Shown one piece after another: positions 15,633 to 25,188 of a stretch of DNA of 64,000 bases (positions are counted from its first letter, which is position 1; the number at the start of each line of letters is the position of its first letter). The DNA comes from Bradyrhizobiaceae bacterium Ga0074131 (GTDB lineage Bacteria > Pseudomonadota > Alphaproteobacteria > Rhizobiales > Xanthobacteraceae), in the NCBI GenBank assembly GCA_001464035.1, contig LNEC01000004.1, positions 62,001 through 126,000 on the forward strand, given 5' to 3'. The notes beneath the pieces are model-generated. The model was not told the DNA's origin and ran no database searches. It was given only the letters and a program-made list of their open reading frames with translations. Both the position numbers and the translations under genes were made by a program.

Positions 15633-16088
15633 ATGGGCCGCGGATTGCCATCGATGACTGCTTTGCTGGGACTGCTCGCTATTGCGGGATACCAGAATCG
15701 CGACAAGCTGGCTGAAATGCTGGGCAGCGCCGGAACCAAGAACGCGGCTGGCGCGAATGCGCAGCCCGGGTTGGGTGGCCTGCTTGGCAATCTCACGGGT
15801 ATGCTGGGCGGGGCGGGCGCCGGGGGTATGCTGAGCGGTGGCATCGGCGAATTGCTCGAGAAGTTCAAGCAGAGCGGCCAAGGCGAGACGGCTCAATCCT
15901 GGGTCGACGATGGCCCCAACAAGGAAGTCGCGCCCCCGCAGCTGAAGCAGGCCATCGGACCTGAGGTCTTGGCGGCACTGGAGCAGCAAACCGGTCTTTC
16001 CCAGGAAGAGTTGCTGGCCAGGCTCTCCCGGGAATTGCCGACCGCGATCGATAAGTACACGCCAGGCGGTCGCCTGCCCAGCGCCTAG
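15633..16088 (+). CDS. YidB-like protein (DUF937 family)
   Basis: Small protein of unknown function, about 151 residues, related to YidB/DUF937. It has a glycine-rich middle (GLGGLLGNLTGMLGGAGAGG) and a helical C-terminus with VAPPQLKQAIGPEVLAALEQ and GLSQEELLARLSRELP typical of the family. The start at 15633 is preferred because GGAG at 15623-15626 is correctly spaced; ATGs at 15621 and 15627 are in the same frame. It lies 68 bases after the L,D-transpeptidase and 51 bases before the YeaQ-like gene on the same strand, perhaps one transcript. No enzymatic motif is visible. Confidence 0.8.
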   Translation: MGRGLPSMTALLGLLAIAGYQNRDKLAEMLGSAGTKNAAGANAQPGLGGLLGNLTGMLGGAGAGGMLSGGIGELLEKFKQSGQGETAQSWVDDGPNKEVAPPQLKQAIGPEVLAALEQQTGLSQEELLARLSRELPTAIDKYTPGGRLPSA

Positions 16089-16139
16089 CCTCTGCCCTTA
16101 ATTCCGTAATCTGTTGTTCAAAACAAGGAAAGAACTGAG

Positions 16140-16400
16140 ATGAGCATACTCTGGACCATCATCATCGGCTTTGTGGCGGGCGTTATCGCCAAGTTTCTCA
16201 TGCCCGGTGACAACGAGCCCTCGGGATTTATCCTGACCACGATTCTCGGGATTGTGGGAGCCTTCGTGGCGACTTTCCTCGGTCAGGCACTGGGATGGTA
16301 TGGTGCCGGTCAAGGCGCCGGTCTGATCGGCGCGGTAGTCGGCGCCATCGTCGTCCTGCTTGTCTACGGCATGGTGGCGGGACGCCGGCGAGCAATCTAG
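16140..16400 (+). CDS. GlsB/YeaQ/YmgE-type small membrane protein
   Basis: An 86-residue, very hydrophobic protein of the transglycosylase-associated (YeaQ/YmgE) family, with about three membrane helices and the family's glycine-zipper appearance (IIGFVAGVIAKFLMPGDNEPSG, split by a polar loop). The function is not established; relatives are often stress-induced. A good Shine-Dalgarno (AAGGAAAG) precedes the ATG at 16140. A second family member lies at 54744-54989 on the other strand. Confidence 0.88.
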   Translation: MSILWTIIIGFVAGVIAKFLMPGDNEPSGFILTTILGIVGAFVATFLGQALGWYGAGQGAGLIGAVVGAIVVLLVYGMVAGRRRAI

Positions 16401-16431
16401 TTCGAGAGGCGGCGACTCTCCCTGAGTTAGC

Positions 16432-16986
16432 TCAGCGAGCGTCGCCGCCAGAATTACTGTTCAACACGAAATCAATCGCACCCGCAAAGCCCTGATTTTC
16501 GTTCGTCATCGTAACGTGCGTTGCACTTCTCCTCACCTCCTCGGCAGCGTTGCCCATCGCGATGGAGATGCCGCTCTTCGCAAACATCGCAAGATCGTTC
16601 TGCGTGTCGCCGATGGTGGCTATAGCGTCGGTCGAGATGCCGAGAAGCCTGGCCATCGTCTCGACGAAGGTGCCTTTGTCGCAACCCGGCGGAGTGACAT
16701 CGAGATAGTAACTCTGCGATCTGACCGCGGTAATGCCTGCGCCCAGTTTCTGCCGAATTGCCGCTTCGCACAGTTTTAGCAGTGTCACGTCGCCGCTGGC
16801 GCCGACGATTTTGCAGGCCTTGTTCAGGTATGGCGCGAAATCACCGACGATGGTCGGGTCGACCCGGATGGCGCGCTTTTCATTCGGGATGTATTCGCCA
16901 TTGTCGTTGCGGAGGAGCCAGAGGTCGTTGGTGAACAGCCAGACGTCGACGCCGAATTCGTCGAGTACAAGGGCAATGCGGGTCAT
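16432..16986 (-). pseudogene. HAD-IIB (Cof-type) phosphatase lacking its catalytic N-terminus
   Basis: The 184-residue product matches only the cap and C-terminal core of a Cof-type sugar phosphatase: FGVDVWLFTNDLWLLRND begins the cap, and IGDTQNDLAMF (about 138-148) is the Mg-binding motif IV. Family members normally begin with a strand and the DxDGT nucleophile motif, then about 80-90 residues before the cap. Here the start peptide MTRIALV runs straight into LDEFGVDVW. The ATG at 16986 keeps a good Shine-Dalgarno (AAGGA) and overlaps the gntK stop as ATGA, so the gene start seems original and an in-frame internal deletion seems likely. Without the nucleophile Asp it should not be an active phosphatase. 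Function could survive only as a binding protein. Confidence 0.7.
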
Positions 16987-17543
16987 AGGCGGTTCCTTCT
17001 ATCCGCATCGGCTTCGGCAGCAGCAAGGCGGAGCTGGCGGACGATGTCATCGACGATGGCCTCGACCGGGGCGTCGATCGAAACGGTGACGGGATCTTCG
17101 TTTTCTGCCGGAGGTTCCAGCGTCCTGAATTGACTGGCAAGCAAACCCTGCGGCATGAAATGACCTTTGCGCGCGGCCAGCCGATTTGCGATCAATTCCT
17201 GCGTACCGTCCAGAAAGACGATCCTGACGTCGTCACGCCCATGCGCCAGAACGTCGCGATAAGCGCGCTTCAAGGCGGAACAGGCGATGACCGCGCGGTC
17301 GCCTGCGTTGCAGACCCGGTCTATCTCGTCGGCAATCGCTTGCAGCCAGGGCCTGCGATCCTCATCGGTCAGCGGATGGCCGGCGCTCATCTTGGCGATG
17401 TTGCCGGCGGGATGAAACCTGTCGCCATCTTCGAATTTCCATCGCAAACGCTCCGCCAGCATGCCCGCGATGGTGCTCTTGCCGGAGCCGGATACGCCCA
17501 TCACGATCAGCGCGCACGGCGTCTTGGCTTTCTTATCGTCCAC
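16983..17543 (-). CDS. gntK: Gluconokinase
   Basis: Phosphorylates gluconate to 6-phosphogluconate, feeding the pentose phosphate and Entner-Doudoroff routes next to zwf and gnd. The product has 186 residues, usual for GntK. It has the P-loop GVSGSGKST near the N-terminus, FEDGDRFHP, LTDEDRRPWL and CSALKRAYRD, all characteristic of the family. The start is a GTG at 17543 with only weak ribosome-binding sequence. The stop overlaps the start of the truncated HAD gene. It lies 74 bases downstream of zwf, so is probably co-transcribed. Confidence 0.93.
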   Translation of the reverse strand: MDDKKAKTPCALIVMGVSGSGKSTIAGMLAERLRWKFEDGDRFHPAGNIAKMSAGHPLTDEDRRPWLQAIADEIDRVCNAGDRAVIACSALKRAYRDVLAHGRDDVRIVFLDGTQELIANRLAARKGHFMPQGLLASQFRTLEPPAENEDPVTVSIDAPVEAIVDDIVRQLRLAAAEADADRRNRL

Positions 17544-17617
17544 GGAAATGCCCCGGCAGTGCCGCCTGGCCCACGGCAGGTTTCGCGAGCACGGAACTGC
17601 AAACCAGTCCGGCCATC

Positions 17618-19138
17618 TTAATCAAGCTTTCGCCAACTGCGACCGTCACGCGTCAGCAGCGTGTTGGCCTCGGCGGGACCTTCGCTGCCGGCCGTGTAGC
17701 TCAGTAGGCCGTTGGCGCCGGCTTTCTTCCAGGCATCTAGGAACGGCTGCACGGCCTTCCAGCCGGCTTCCACGCTGTCGGCGCGCTGAAACAGGATGTT
17801 GTCGCCGATCATGCAGTCATGGAGAAGCGTCTCGTAGCCGGTGCTCGGCTCCGCCTTGAAGTAATCCTTGTAGCGGAACTTCATTTCGACGCCGTCGATC
17901 CTGATCGCGGGGCCGGGCACTTTGGTGTTGAATTGCAGCGCGATGCCCTCGGTCGGCGCCACGCTGATCACCAGATAGTTCTGCGCCAGCGTCTCCACCG
18001 GGGTGCAGCTGAACATCGCAAACGGCGCCTGCTTGAACTTGATCGCCACTTCCGTGCGTTTGACGCCGAGTGCCTTGCCGGTGCGCAAGTAGAAGGGAAC
18101 GCCGGCCCAGCGCCAGTTGTCGATGGTCAGCTTCAGCGCCGCGTAGGTTTCGGTGGTGCTGCCGGGCCTGACCTCCCCGGTGCTGCGATAGTCACCGATC
18201 TCGACATTGTCGATTTTGCCGGCCTGGTACTGTCCGCGCACGGAATTCCGCAGGGCTTCGCTCTCGCTCTGAGTCTGGATCGCCGCCAGCACGTCGGCCT
18301 TCTCGGCGCGCACGGAATGGGCGTCAAAACGAATCGGCGGCTCCATCGCGACCAGCGACAGCAGCTGGAACAAATGGTTCGGTACCATGTCGCGCAGGGC
18401 GCCGGTTGAATCGTAGAAGCCGCCGCGATGGCCGACATCGAGCTTCTCGTCGACCGTGATCTGCACATGATCGATATGGTTACGGTTCCAGATCGGCTCG
18501 AACATGCCATTGGCGAAGCGCAGCACCAGGATGTTCTGCACCGTCTCCTTGCCGAGATAATGATCGATCCGGTAGATTTGGTGTTCGTCTACAATTTTGA
18601 GCAGCTCGCCGTTCAGCGCGTGCGCCGAGGCAAGGTCGGTGCCGAATGGCTTTTCGATCACCAGCCGCCGCCACGCGCCGCCTTGCTGGCTCAGCATGCC
18701 GGTGCGGCCGAGCTCGCGCGCGATCGGCGCAAAGGCGTCGGGTGGCGTCGCCAGATAGAACAGACGGTTGCCGCCGGTTTGCCTGATAGACTCGAGGTCA
18801 TCGAGCTGAATTTTCAGGCGGTCGAACGAAGCCGGCTCGCCGGGATCGGCGGCGATGCAGGTGACGCAGTTCAGCAGGCGCTGGGCGGTTGCATCGTCCA
18901 CCGGGCGGGTGGCGAATTCGAGTAGGCCTTTCATCAGGCTGTCGCGTAATGTCTCATTCGACATCGTCTTGCGGGTGATGCCGACCACACAGAATTTGTC
19001 GGGCAACAGCCCGGTGGCCGCCAGATTATACAACGCCGGGATCACCAGCCGGTGGGCGAGATCGCCAGTGGCGCCGAAGATAACGAAAGAACAGGGCTCG
19101 GGCTTTTTCTGGACCGGTTGATCTGAAGGCATCGGCAT
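17618..19138 (-). CDS. zwf: Glucose-6-phosphate 1-dehydrogenase
   Basis: Oxidises glucose 6-phosphate to 6-phosphogluconolactone with NADP. The 506-residue product has the nucleotide-binding VIFGATGDLAHRLVIPALYN at the N-terminus, the active-site motif RIDHYLGKETVQN, and WAGVPFYLRTGKAL further on. The ATG at 19138 lies directly against the gnd stop (19139-19141); a second ATG two codons later is possible. The order tal-pgi, gnd, zwf, gntK places four hexose-phosphate enzymes in one minus-strand run. No 6-phosphogluconolactonase gene (pgl) is present between them. Confidence 0.96.
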   Translation of the reverse strand: MPMPSDQPVQKKPEPCSFVIFGATGDLAHRLVIPALYNLAATGLLPDKFCVVGITRKTMSNETLRDSLMKGLLEFATRPVDDATAQRLLNCVTCIAADPGEPASFDRLKIQLDDLESIRQTGGNRLFYLATPPDAFAPIARELGRTGMLSQQGGAWRRLVIEKPFGTDLASAHALNGELLKIVDEHQIYRIDHYLGKETVQNILVLRFANGMFEPIWNRNHIDHVQITVDEKLDVGHRGGFYDSTGALRDMVPNHLFQLLSLVAMEPPIRFDAHSVRAEKADVLAAIQTQSESEALRNSVRGQYQAGKIDNVEIGDYRSTGEVRPGSTTETYAALKLTIDNWRWAGVPFYLRTGKALGVKRTEVAIKFKQAPFAMFSCTPVETLAQNYLVISVAPTEGIALQFNTKVPGPAIRIDGVEMKFRYKDYFKAEPSTGYETLLHDCMIGDNILFQRADSVEAGWKAVQPFLDAWKKAGANGLLSYTAGSEGPAEANTLLTRDGRSWRKLD

Positions 19139-20167
19139 CTACGCCTTCGGCTTGACGATGTCCGGGGCGTTCTGCTGCACCGGATCCGGATGCTGCTGCG
19201 GCTCCTTGTGGCCGCCAAAACCGTCGCGCATCGCGGAAAGGATTTTTTCGGCGAAGGTATGCTCCCGGCGCGAGCGAAAGCGCGCGAACAGGGCGGCGGT
19301 CAAGACCTCGGCCGGGACCGCCTCGTCGATGGCGGCGTTGACGGTCCATCGGCCCTCGCCGGAATCCTCGACGTGTCCCGAATAGTTCTCCAGTGTGGAA
19401 TTCTTGGCGAGCGCCGACGCCGTGAGGTCCAGCAGCCATGATGGGATCACGCTGCCGCGCCGCCAGACCTCCGCGATGTCGGCGATATCCAGATCGAACC
19501 GGTGCTCCGCCGGCAGTGCCTCGATATTGGCGTTGCGAAGGATGTCGAAACCCTCGGCATAGGCCTGCATCAAGCCGTATTCGATGCCGTTATGGATCAT
19601 CTTGACGAAATGCCCGGCGCCGACGCGGCCGGCGTGGATATAGCCCTGCTCGATTCGGGCATCGCGTCCCGTGCGCCCTTCGGTGCGCGGAATATCGCCG
19701 ATTCCCGGGGCCAGCGCCGCAAAGATCGGGTCGAGGCGCTCGACCACCGCCTTGTCACCGCCAATCATCATGCAATAGCCGCGCTCGATCCCCCAGACGC
19801 CGCCGCTCGTGCCGACGTCGACATAATGGATGCCGCGTTGCTTCAGCGCTTCTCCGCGGCGGACATCGTCCTGCCAGAACGTGTTGCCGCCGTCGATGAT
19901 GACGTCGCCACTCTCCATCACTTTCGCCAGGGCATCGATTGTCGCCTCGGTGATCTTGCCCGCGGGAAGCATCACCCACGCGGTGCGCGGGCGCTCCAGC
20001 TTGCTGACGAAATCCTGCAGCGAGCTGGCGCCGGCAGCACCATCGGCCGCGAGGGCCGCGACGGCCTGGGGGTCCACGTCATAGACGACGCCGGAGTGGC
20101 CGTACTTCAGCAGCCGGCGGACGATGTTGCCGCCCATCCGCCCCAGGCCGATCATGCCGATCTGCAT
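19139..20167 (-). CDS. gnd: 6-phosphogluconate dehydrogenase, short decarboxylating type
   Basis: Oxidatively decarboxylates 6-phosphogluconate to ribulose 5-phosphate. The 342-residue length marks the short GndA-like class rather than the 470-residue enterobacterial form. Visible are the N-terminal Rossmann motif [26 protein letters not shown], the substrate-site [19 protein letters not shown] and the catalytic [20 protein letters not shown]-terminal tail rich in Gln and Pro follows the conserved domain. It lies 11 bases after the tal-pgi stop and abuts zwf. Confidence 0.94.
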   Translation of the reverse strand: MQIGMIGLGRMGGNIVRRLLKYGHSGVVYDVDPQAVAALAADGAAGASSLQDFVSKLERPRTAWVMLPAGKITEATIDALAKVMESGDVIIDGGNTFWQDDVRRGEALKQRGIHYVDVGTSGGVWGIERGYCMMIGGDKAVVERLDPIFAALAPGIGDIPRTEGRTGRDARIEQGYIHAGRVGAGHFVKMIHNGIEYGLMQAYAEGFDILRNANIEALPAEHRFDLDIADIAEVWRRGSVIPSWLLDLTASALAKNSTLENYSGHVEDSGEGRWTVNAAIDEAVPAEVLTAALFARFRSRREHTFAEKILSAMRDGFGGHKEPQQHPDPVQQNAPDIVKPKA

Positions 20168-20178
20168 TTGGAATGCCC

Positions 20179-23025
20179 TTAGTTCAAGGCCTCGGTGATC
20201 GAGGCACCGAGCATCTTCAGCCCTGCCTCGAGGTCGCCCTTGAGGTGAACGCGCAGGGCACGCCGGCCGCGCTCGGTCAGCACGTCGAAATCGCCGCGGG
20301 CTTGCGCCGCCTTGATCACGCCGAAACTGGCCTTCTGGCCGGGCACCGCGAGATCCTTGTCGTCATCTGCGGTGATCTGCAGGAAGACGCCGCTGTCTGG
20401 CCCGCCCTTGTAGGCCTGTCCGGTGGAATGCAGGAACCGCGGGCCGAATTCCGCGCAGGTCGCGAGATGCCGCTTGTCGCGCACCGCAAGCCGCATCGCC
20501 TGCAGAATGTCGATATGCACTTCATCGCGTTCGATGTAGGCGAGCAGCGCAACGTAATCGTCCGCATCGGCCCGGGCGAGGTGGGCCCTCAGCCAGGAGC
20601 CGAGATCGCCGCCGGCGCCGGCCTTGCGCAGGTCGGCGGCGTTCTTCTCGTCGGTGTAGAGATCGACTTCGTCGGTAGACATGACCGGCTTTTCCGCTGG
20701 CAGTTTCCCTGTCTTCTCGAAGGCTGCGGTCAGTTCGCGCGTCTTGATCTTGGCGTCCTCGACGTCGGGCTGATTGAATGGATTAATGCCGAGCACTGAG
20801 CCTGCCACCGCCGTTGCCATCTCGAACCGGAAAAATTCCTGGCCGATATGGTCGATCGATTGCATGACGATGCGGACCACGGGATGCCCGGCCGCCTCCA
20901 GCGCGGCCAGCTTCTCGTCATGCGCGGCGTCGTTGTCGCCTGCAGTGCGAATGTCGATGAAGAACCGGTCGCGGCCGTAGAGCTCGGGCTCGCCGAGCGG
21001 TTCGCCGTCGATCGGGATCAGGCCCTTGCCGTCCTTGCCGGTTGATTCCGCGATCAACTGCTCGGCCCAGGCGCCGAAATCGGCAACCTTCGACGATGAC
21101 AGAATGGTGACCTTGTCACGGCCTTCCAGTGCAGCCAACCCCATGGCGAGGCCAAGCTGCACGCCGGGATTTTCGGGCGGCGGCACATCAGGTCCGCAGG
21201 AGCGCGCCATGGCGCGCGCATGATTGATCAGGGCGCGGACATCGATGCCGGCGGTCGCGGCCGGCACCAACCCGAACGGCGACAGCACCGAATAGCGTCC
21301 GCCGATGGTGGGATCGCCGTGGAAGATGCGGGCAAATCCCTGTTTCGTCGCGACCTCTTCCAGCGACGAGCCGGGGTCGGTCACCGCGATGAAGCGGTGG
21401 CCGGCCTTATCGGCGCCGATCGTCTCGGACACCCGCGCGAGGAAATAATCTTTCATCGCGTTGGGTTCGGTGGTGCCGCCGGATTTGCTGGAAACGATGA
21501 AAACCGTGTTGGCGAGATTGACCGAGGCCTGCATGGTGCGGACTTGCGCGGGATCGGTCGAATCCAGCACATGGAGCTTCGGGAACCCGGCCTTCTTCGC
21601 AAACGTCTGCGCCAGCACTTCCGGACCCAGACTCGATCCGCCCATTCCCAATACCACGGCGTCGACGAAGTTCTGCCCTTTCACGCGCTGCGCATAATCC
21701 TCGTAATCGGCGATGTCGGCAGCGGCGGCGCTGTGGAGCCAGCCCAGCCACTTGTTTTCGTCGGTGCCGGTCCAGACAGATTTGTCGTGCTGCCAGAGCC
21801 GGCGGATTTTGGCGGACGCGCGCCACTCCTCGGTGGCCTGTTCGACCGCCTTGGCGATGCTGCTGCCGAGTTTCAGCTGCTGGCGGTTGAGGTCTCCGCT
21901 GAGCACGCTGGTGCGCTTGTGCGCGACCGCGCCATAGAGTTTGTCGGCTGCATCGGCAAACAGCCTTACGCCGTCCTCGACCAGTTCGGCGGCGATGGCG
22001 TCGAGCGAGATGCCGGATTTTTCGAGTTCTGAAAGCACGCGCCGTGCGTCCTCGATGTTTTCCTCCAGGCTGTTACGCGGCTTGCCGTGATCGCGGAACG
22101 CGTCGAGCGTCGCCGGCGGCACCGTGTTGATGGTGTTGGGACCGATCAATTCCTCGACATAGAGTACGTCGCTGTAGTCCTTGTTCTTGGTGCCGGTGGA
22201 AGCCCACAGCAGGCGCTGCGGTTTTGCGCCGCTGGCGACGAGCTTGTCCCAGCGCGCGCCGGAGAATAACCGCTGGTATTCCTGGTAGGCCATCTTGGCG
22301 TTGGCGATGGCGACCTTGCCCTTCAGTGCGGCGAGGCGTTCTCTTTCGCAAGGATCGTTGGCGCGCGCGATCTTCTCATCGAGCTGCTTGTCGACGGCGC
22401 TGTCGATGCGGCTGACGAAGAAGCTGGCCACGCTGGCGACGCGGGAAAGGTCTCCCCCGCCTTTGACGAGTTGTTCGAGGCCCGCAAGATAGGCTTCGGC
22501 GACCTGCACATAGACCTTTTGCGAGAACAACAGCGTGATGTTGATGCTGATGCCTTCGCCGATCAGATGCTGTATCGCGGGCAACCCTTCCGGCGTCGCC
22601 GGCACCTTGACCATCAGGTTCGTGCGACCAACGTCCTGCCAAAGCCGTTCGGCCTCGGCGATCGTACCTTTGGTGTCCATCGCCAGATAGGGCGATACCT
22701 CCAAACTGACAAAACCGTCCTCGCCTTTCAACCGGTCATAAACCGGGCGCAGCACGTCCGCCGCGTTCTGGATGTCCTCAATCGCCAGATGCTCGAACAG
22801 TTCGGCAACCGCGCGATCGCCTTTTTTCATCGCCTTTCCAATCGCGTCGTCATACTCGTCCGAGCTGCCGATCGCCTTCTCGAAGATCGACGGATTAGAC
22901 GTGACCCCCTTGACGCCGTCGGTGTCGATCAATTGCTTCAGGTCGCCCCTGGCGACGAAGCCGCGGGCCAGAAAATCCAGCCAGACCGCTTGGCCGTGGT
23001 TTTCGAGTGCTTTGACGGGATTCAT
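20179..23025 (-). CDS. Bifunctional transaldolase / glucose-6-phosphate isomerase
   Basis: A 948-residue fusion. The transaldolase part (about 1-370) has the Schiff-base Lys in [12 protein letters not shown] and [11 protein letters not shown]. The isomerase part (about 400-948) has [28 protein letters not shown] and [13 protein letters not shown]. It links the non-oxidative pentose phosphate pathway with glycolytic hexose phosphates in one polypeptide. The ATG at 23025, preceded by AAGG, gives the standard N-terminus [12 protein letters not shown]; a longer frame upstream lacks family similarity. It is first in the run tal-pgi, gnd, zwf, gntK. The fusion is known in several alphaproteobacteria and other bacteria. 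Confidence 0.94.
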   Translation of the reverse strand: MNPVKALENHGQAVWLDFLARGFVARGDLKQLIDTDGVKGVTSNPSIFEKAIGSSDEYDDAIGKAMKKGDRAVAELFEHLAIEDIQNAADVLRPVYDRLKGEDGFVSLEVSPYLAMDTKGTIAEAERLWQDVGRTNLMVKVPATPEGLPAIQHLIGEGISINITLLFSQKVYVQVAEAYLAGLEQLVKGGGDLSRVASVASFFVSRIDSAVDKQLDEKIARANDPCERERLAALKGKVAIANAKMAYQEYQRLFSGARWDKLVASGAKPQRLLWASTGTKNKDYSDVLYVEELIGPNTINTVPPATLDAFRDHGKPRNSLEENIEDARRVLSELEKSGISLDAIAAELVEDGVRLFADAADKLYGAVAHKRTSVLSGDLNRQQLKLGSSIAKAVEQATEEWRASAKIRRLWQHDKSVWTGTDENKWLGWLHSAAAADIADYEDYAQRVKGQNFVDAVVLGMGGSSLGPEVLAQTFAKKAGFPKLHVLDSTDPAQVRTMQASVNLANTVFIVSSKSGGTTEPNAMKDYFLARVSETIGADKAGHRFIAVTDPGSSLEEVATKQGFARIFHGDPTIGGRYSVLSPFGLVPAATAGIDVRALINHARAMARSCGPDVPPPENPGVQLGLAMGLAALEGRDKVTILSSSKVADFGAWAEQLIAESTGKDGKGLIPIDGEPLGEPELYGRDRFFIDIRTAGDNDAAHDEKLAALEAAGHPVVRIVMQSIDHIGQEFFRFEMATAVAGSVLGINPFNQPDVEDAKIKTRELTAAFEKTGKLPAEKPVMSTDEVDLYTDEKNAADLRKAGAGGDLGSWLRAHLARADADDYVALLAYIERDEVHIDILQAMRLAVRDKRHLATCAEFGPRFLHSTGQAYKGGPDSGVFLQITADDDKDLAVPGQKASFGVIKAAQARGDFDVLTERGRRALRVHLKGDLEAGLKMLGASITEALN

Positions 23026-23323
23026 GATGCCTTGTTCTGTTCGAGCGGGTTCTATCTCGGTTTCCCCTGCACCTTTTCTGGCGGAGAGCCGGATTGTCAA
23101 CAAGCCGTTGGCTGCTGACGAGGGAACATGCGTGCTGTCCCATAACGACATTCACGACCTATCGGTCCCGGGCCAGCCTATTGGGGCGACCGGAGCGAAT
23201 TTGTGACGGGCGCCGGAGGCCGGCTTTGCGGCCAGCGGATCACGATGACCGTGTGACGACCACGCCGGGTGTGATGGGGAAAGCTGCGGGACCTGCGCTG
23301 TTGACAAGGCGGGGAAAGGCGAC
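23026..23323. other. Intergenic region upstream of tal-pgi
   Basis: About 300 bases with no supported gene. It should hold the promoter of the tal-pgi operon on the minus strand, but I could not recognise a convincing promoter, operator or terminator in it. Confidence 0.5.
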
Positions 23324-23356
23324 ATGCGCCAAAAAAAGCTCGTCACGCTCTTTTAG

Positions 23357-23617
23357 CACTGGCAATCCGGCCATTCGCTGGTCCACACACCGGCGCTGGT
23401 ACCTGCACCGGCCGCAGCGTCGCCGTTTGCGACCACCAAGGTCGAGGGCACCGAGAAGGTCTATACCATCCGCTACCGGAAACATCAGGCGATGTTCATC
23501 GTCACGCCCGCAGGCGTGTCACCGATCCGATCAGCTGCCGCCGGCCCCAGGCGGCCAAGGCTGCGAAGCCAAAATCGAATGGAATGTCCGCAGCTTTGGC
23601 GAGGCATCTGAACTAAA
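23357..23617 (+). pseudogene. Relic of a metallo-beta-lactamase-fold hydrolase (N-terminal fragment)
   Basis: One frame reads KVEGTEKVYTIRYRKHQ then AMFIVTPAGV, which resembles the first strands of MBL-fold hydrolases where the next residues are usually IATDPIS. In this sequence that continuation, TDPISCRRPQAAKA, is found in the next frame directly after GGCGTG at about 23514-23519, consistent with a 4-base deletion. A stop (23354-23356) precedes the fragment in frame, and the second frame stops at 23615-23617. None of the HxHxDH metal-binding region remains. I infer a decayed gene; the family match is from memory of the pattern. Confidence 0.5.
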
Positions 23618-23715
23618 GACGGTCGCTTCTCGGGACAGGCTTGCGCATTTGCGCCGCCCTGCCGCGCGTGTCGATACCCTGATGCCAACCGCTTCGCTAG
23701 GCACGCGCCTGATGC

Positions 23716-23892
23716 CTAATGCACCGTCGTGCAGCTTGGATGACCCACCTGCGTAACCGCCGCGTAGAGTTGATGCAGTTCGGCTTCCAGGTGCTCGTTG
23801 ACAAGCAACAGCGCTTCAAGCGCCCCGCGCATGTTGCCATCGCACGCTGCGACGATCTTCTCGATCGCCAGTTCAGTCCGTTTGGAAGCCAC
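23716..23892 (-). CDS. Small conserved-looking helical protein
   Basis: A 58-residue reading frame starting at GTG 23892 behind a GGGGGA Shine-Dalgarno. It reads ASKRTELAIEKIVAACDGNM then RGALEALLLVNEHLEAELHQ, an amphipathic helical pair with normal codon use. The pattern resembles short hypothetical proteins I associate with Bradyrhizobium, but no function is known to me. A longer frame to 24132 exists, but its extra N-terminus looks non-coding. It is isolated between the MBL relic and korB. Confidence 0.45.
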   Translation of the reverse strand: MASKRTELAIEKIVAACDGNMRGALEALLLVNEHLEAELHQLYAAVTQVGHPSCTTVH

Positions 23893-24132
23893 CTGCAATC
23901 CCCCGTTGCGCTCATTCGCCCAACGCCATATCCCAGGGATATTGCGGCAGAATTCTGCGTCGGAAGAGATCATTTGGTGGCGCGGCTGAAATTTTTTCCT
24001 CTGGCTGTGGCCGGGTGAGCATGTACCCTTGGCCGTTGGCCGGACAAACGCGCCGCTTCTCGGCGAGAAGAGTTTGCCGCTCCGGGTTGATAAGCGAAAA
24101 GAGCCGCAATCCGCCGCCCGGTGTCGAGCCAC

Positions 24133-25188
24133 CTAGCGCAGACTGGCGTTGATCTTGTCCAGCGCGGCGGTGCCGGGACAAAGGTCCTTGGCCTGCAGGG
24201 TATTGAGCGGCGCTTCCACGGTGTCGAGATGGCTGTGCAGGTCGTCCGACTCCGGGTCGACATACAACAGCCCGGTGACGATCTGCCCCTTGGCTGCGTG
24301 CTTCTGCAGGAACGACATCGCCCCGACGCGATCATGCGGATCATAGTCGGCATCGATCTTGCGCAGCGCGATCCTGGTGCCGTCGTGCTGATCGACCAAT
24401 TGCACGGCACCCGGTGCATATTCCACCGTGATCGGCTCGCGACCGGTGATGACATCCAGCCGGTTCACCGCGTCATTATGCTCGCGGACATAATCGAAAC
24501 TCTTGGTCGAGCCGGCGTGGTTGTTGAAGGCGACGCAGGGGCTGATGACATCGATGAACGCTGCGCCCTTGTGCTGGATCGCGGCTGCGATCAGCGGCAC
24601 CAGCTGCGACTTGTCGCCGGAGAAGCTGCGCGCCACGAAGCTTGCGCCGAGCTGCAAGGCGATCGCCACCAGGTCGACGGGGCTGTCGCTGTTGATCAAT
24701 CCCTTCTTGGACTTCGAGCCACGGTCGGCGGTCGCCGAAAACTGCCCCTTGGTTAACCCGTAGACGCCGTTGTTCTCGACGATATAGGTCATGTTGACGC
24801 CGCGCCGGATCGAATGCGCGAATTGGCCAAAGCCGATGGAGGCTGAATCGCCGTCGCCCGATACGCCGAGATAGATCAGGTCGCGGTTGGCGAGATTGGC
24901 GCCGGTCAGCACCGACGGCATCCGGCCGTGCACCGAATTGAAGCCGTGCGAATTGCCGAGGAAATAATCCGGCGTTTTCGAGGAGCAGCCTATGCCGGAA
25001 ATCTTGGCGACCCGATGCGGTTCGATCGACAACTCGAAACAGGCCTCGATAATCGATGCGGTGATCGAATCATGGCCGCAGCCGGCGCAGAGCGTCGAGA
25101 TCTTGCCCTCATAGTCCCGGTGCGTGAAGCCGAGATCGTTCTTGGGCAGGCCGGGATGGTGGAATTTCGGCTTGGCGATATAGGTCAT
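24133..25188 (-). CDS. korB: 2-oxoacid:ferredoxin oxidoreductase, beta subunit
   Basis: Thiamine-diphosphate subunit of a CoA-dependent 2-oxoacid (probably 2-oxoglutarate) ferredoxin oxidoreductase. The 351-residue product has STLCAGCGHDSIT (cluster/ThDP region), GIGCSSKTPDYF, the ThDP motif YLGVSGDGDSASIG with IVENNGVYGLTKGQ, and a C-terminal regulatory stretch. Only part of the cysteine set for a cluster is visible. The stop-start overlap with korA (25185-25188) indicates coupled translation. Substrate choice between 2-oxoglutarate and other 2-oxoacids is inference from family resemblance. Confidence 0.9.
   Translation of the reverse strand: MTYIAKPKFHHPGLPKNDLGFTHRDYEGKISTLCAGCGHDSITASIIEACFELSIEPHRVAKISGIGCSSKTPDYFLGNSHGFNSVHGRMPSVLTGANLANRDLIYLGVSGDGDSASIGFGQFAHSIRRGVNMTYIVENNGVYGLTKGQFSATADRGSKSKKGLINSDSPVDLVAIALQLGASFVARSFSGDKSQLVPLIAAAIQHKGAAFIDVISPCVAFNNHAGSTKSFDYVREHNDAVNRLDVITGREPITVEYAPGAVQLVDQHDGTRIALRKIDADYDPHDRVGAMSFLQKHAAKGQIVTGLLYVDPESDDLHSHLDTVEAPLNTLQAKDLCPGTAALDKINASLR

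Noticed and set aside
23094..23756. 220-codon plus-strand frame in the pgi-korB gap
   Set aside because: Its translation is Arg/Ser-rich low-quality sequence; the meaningful signal is in the other frames, as an MBL relic.
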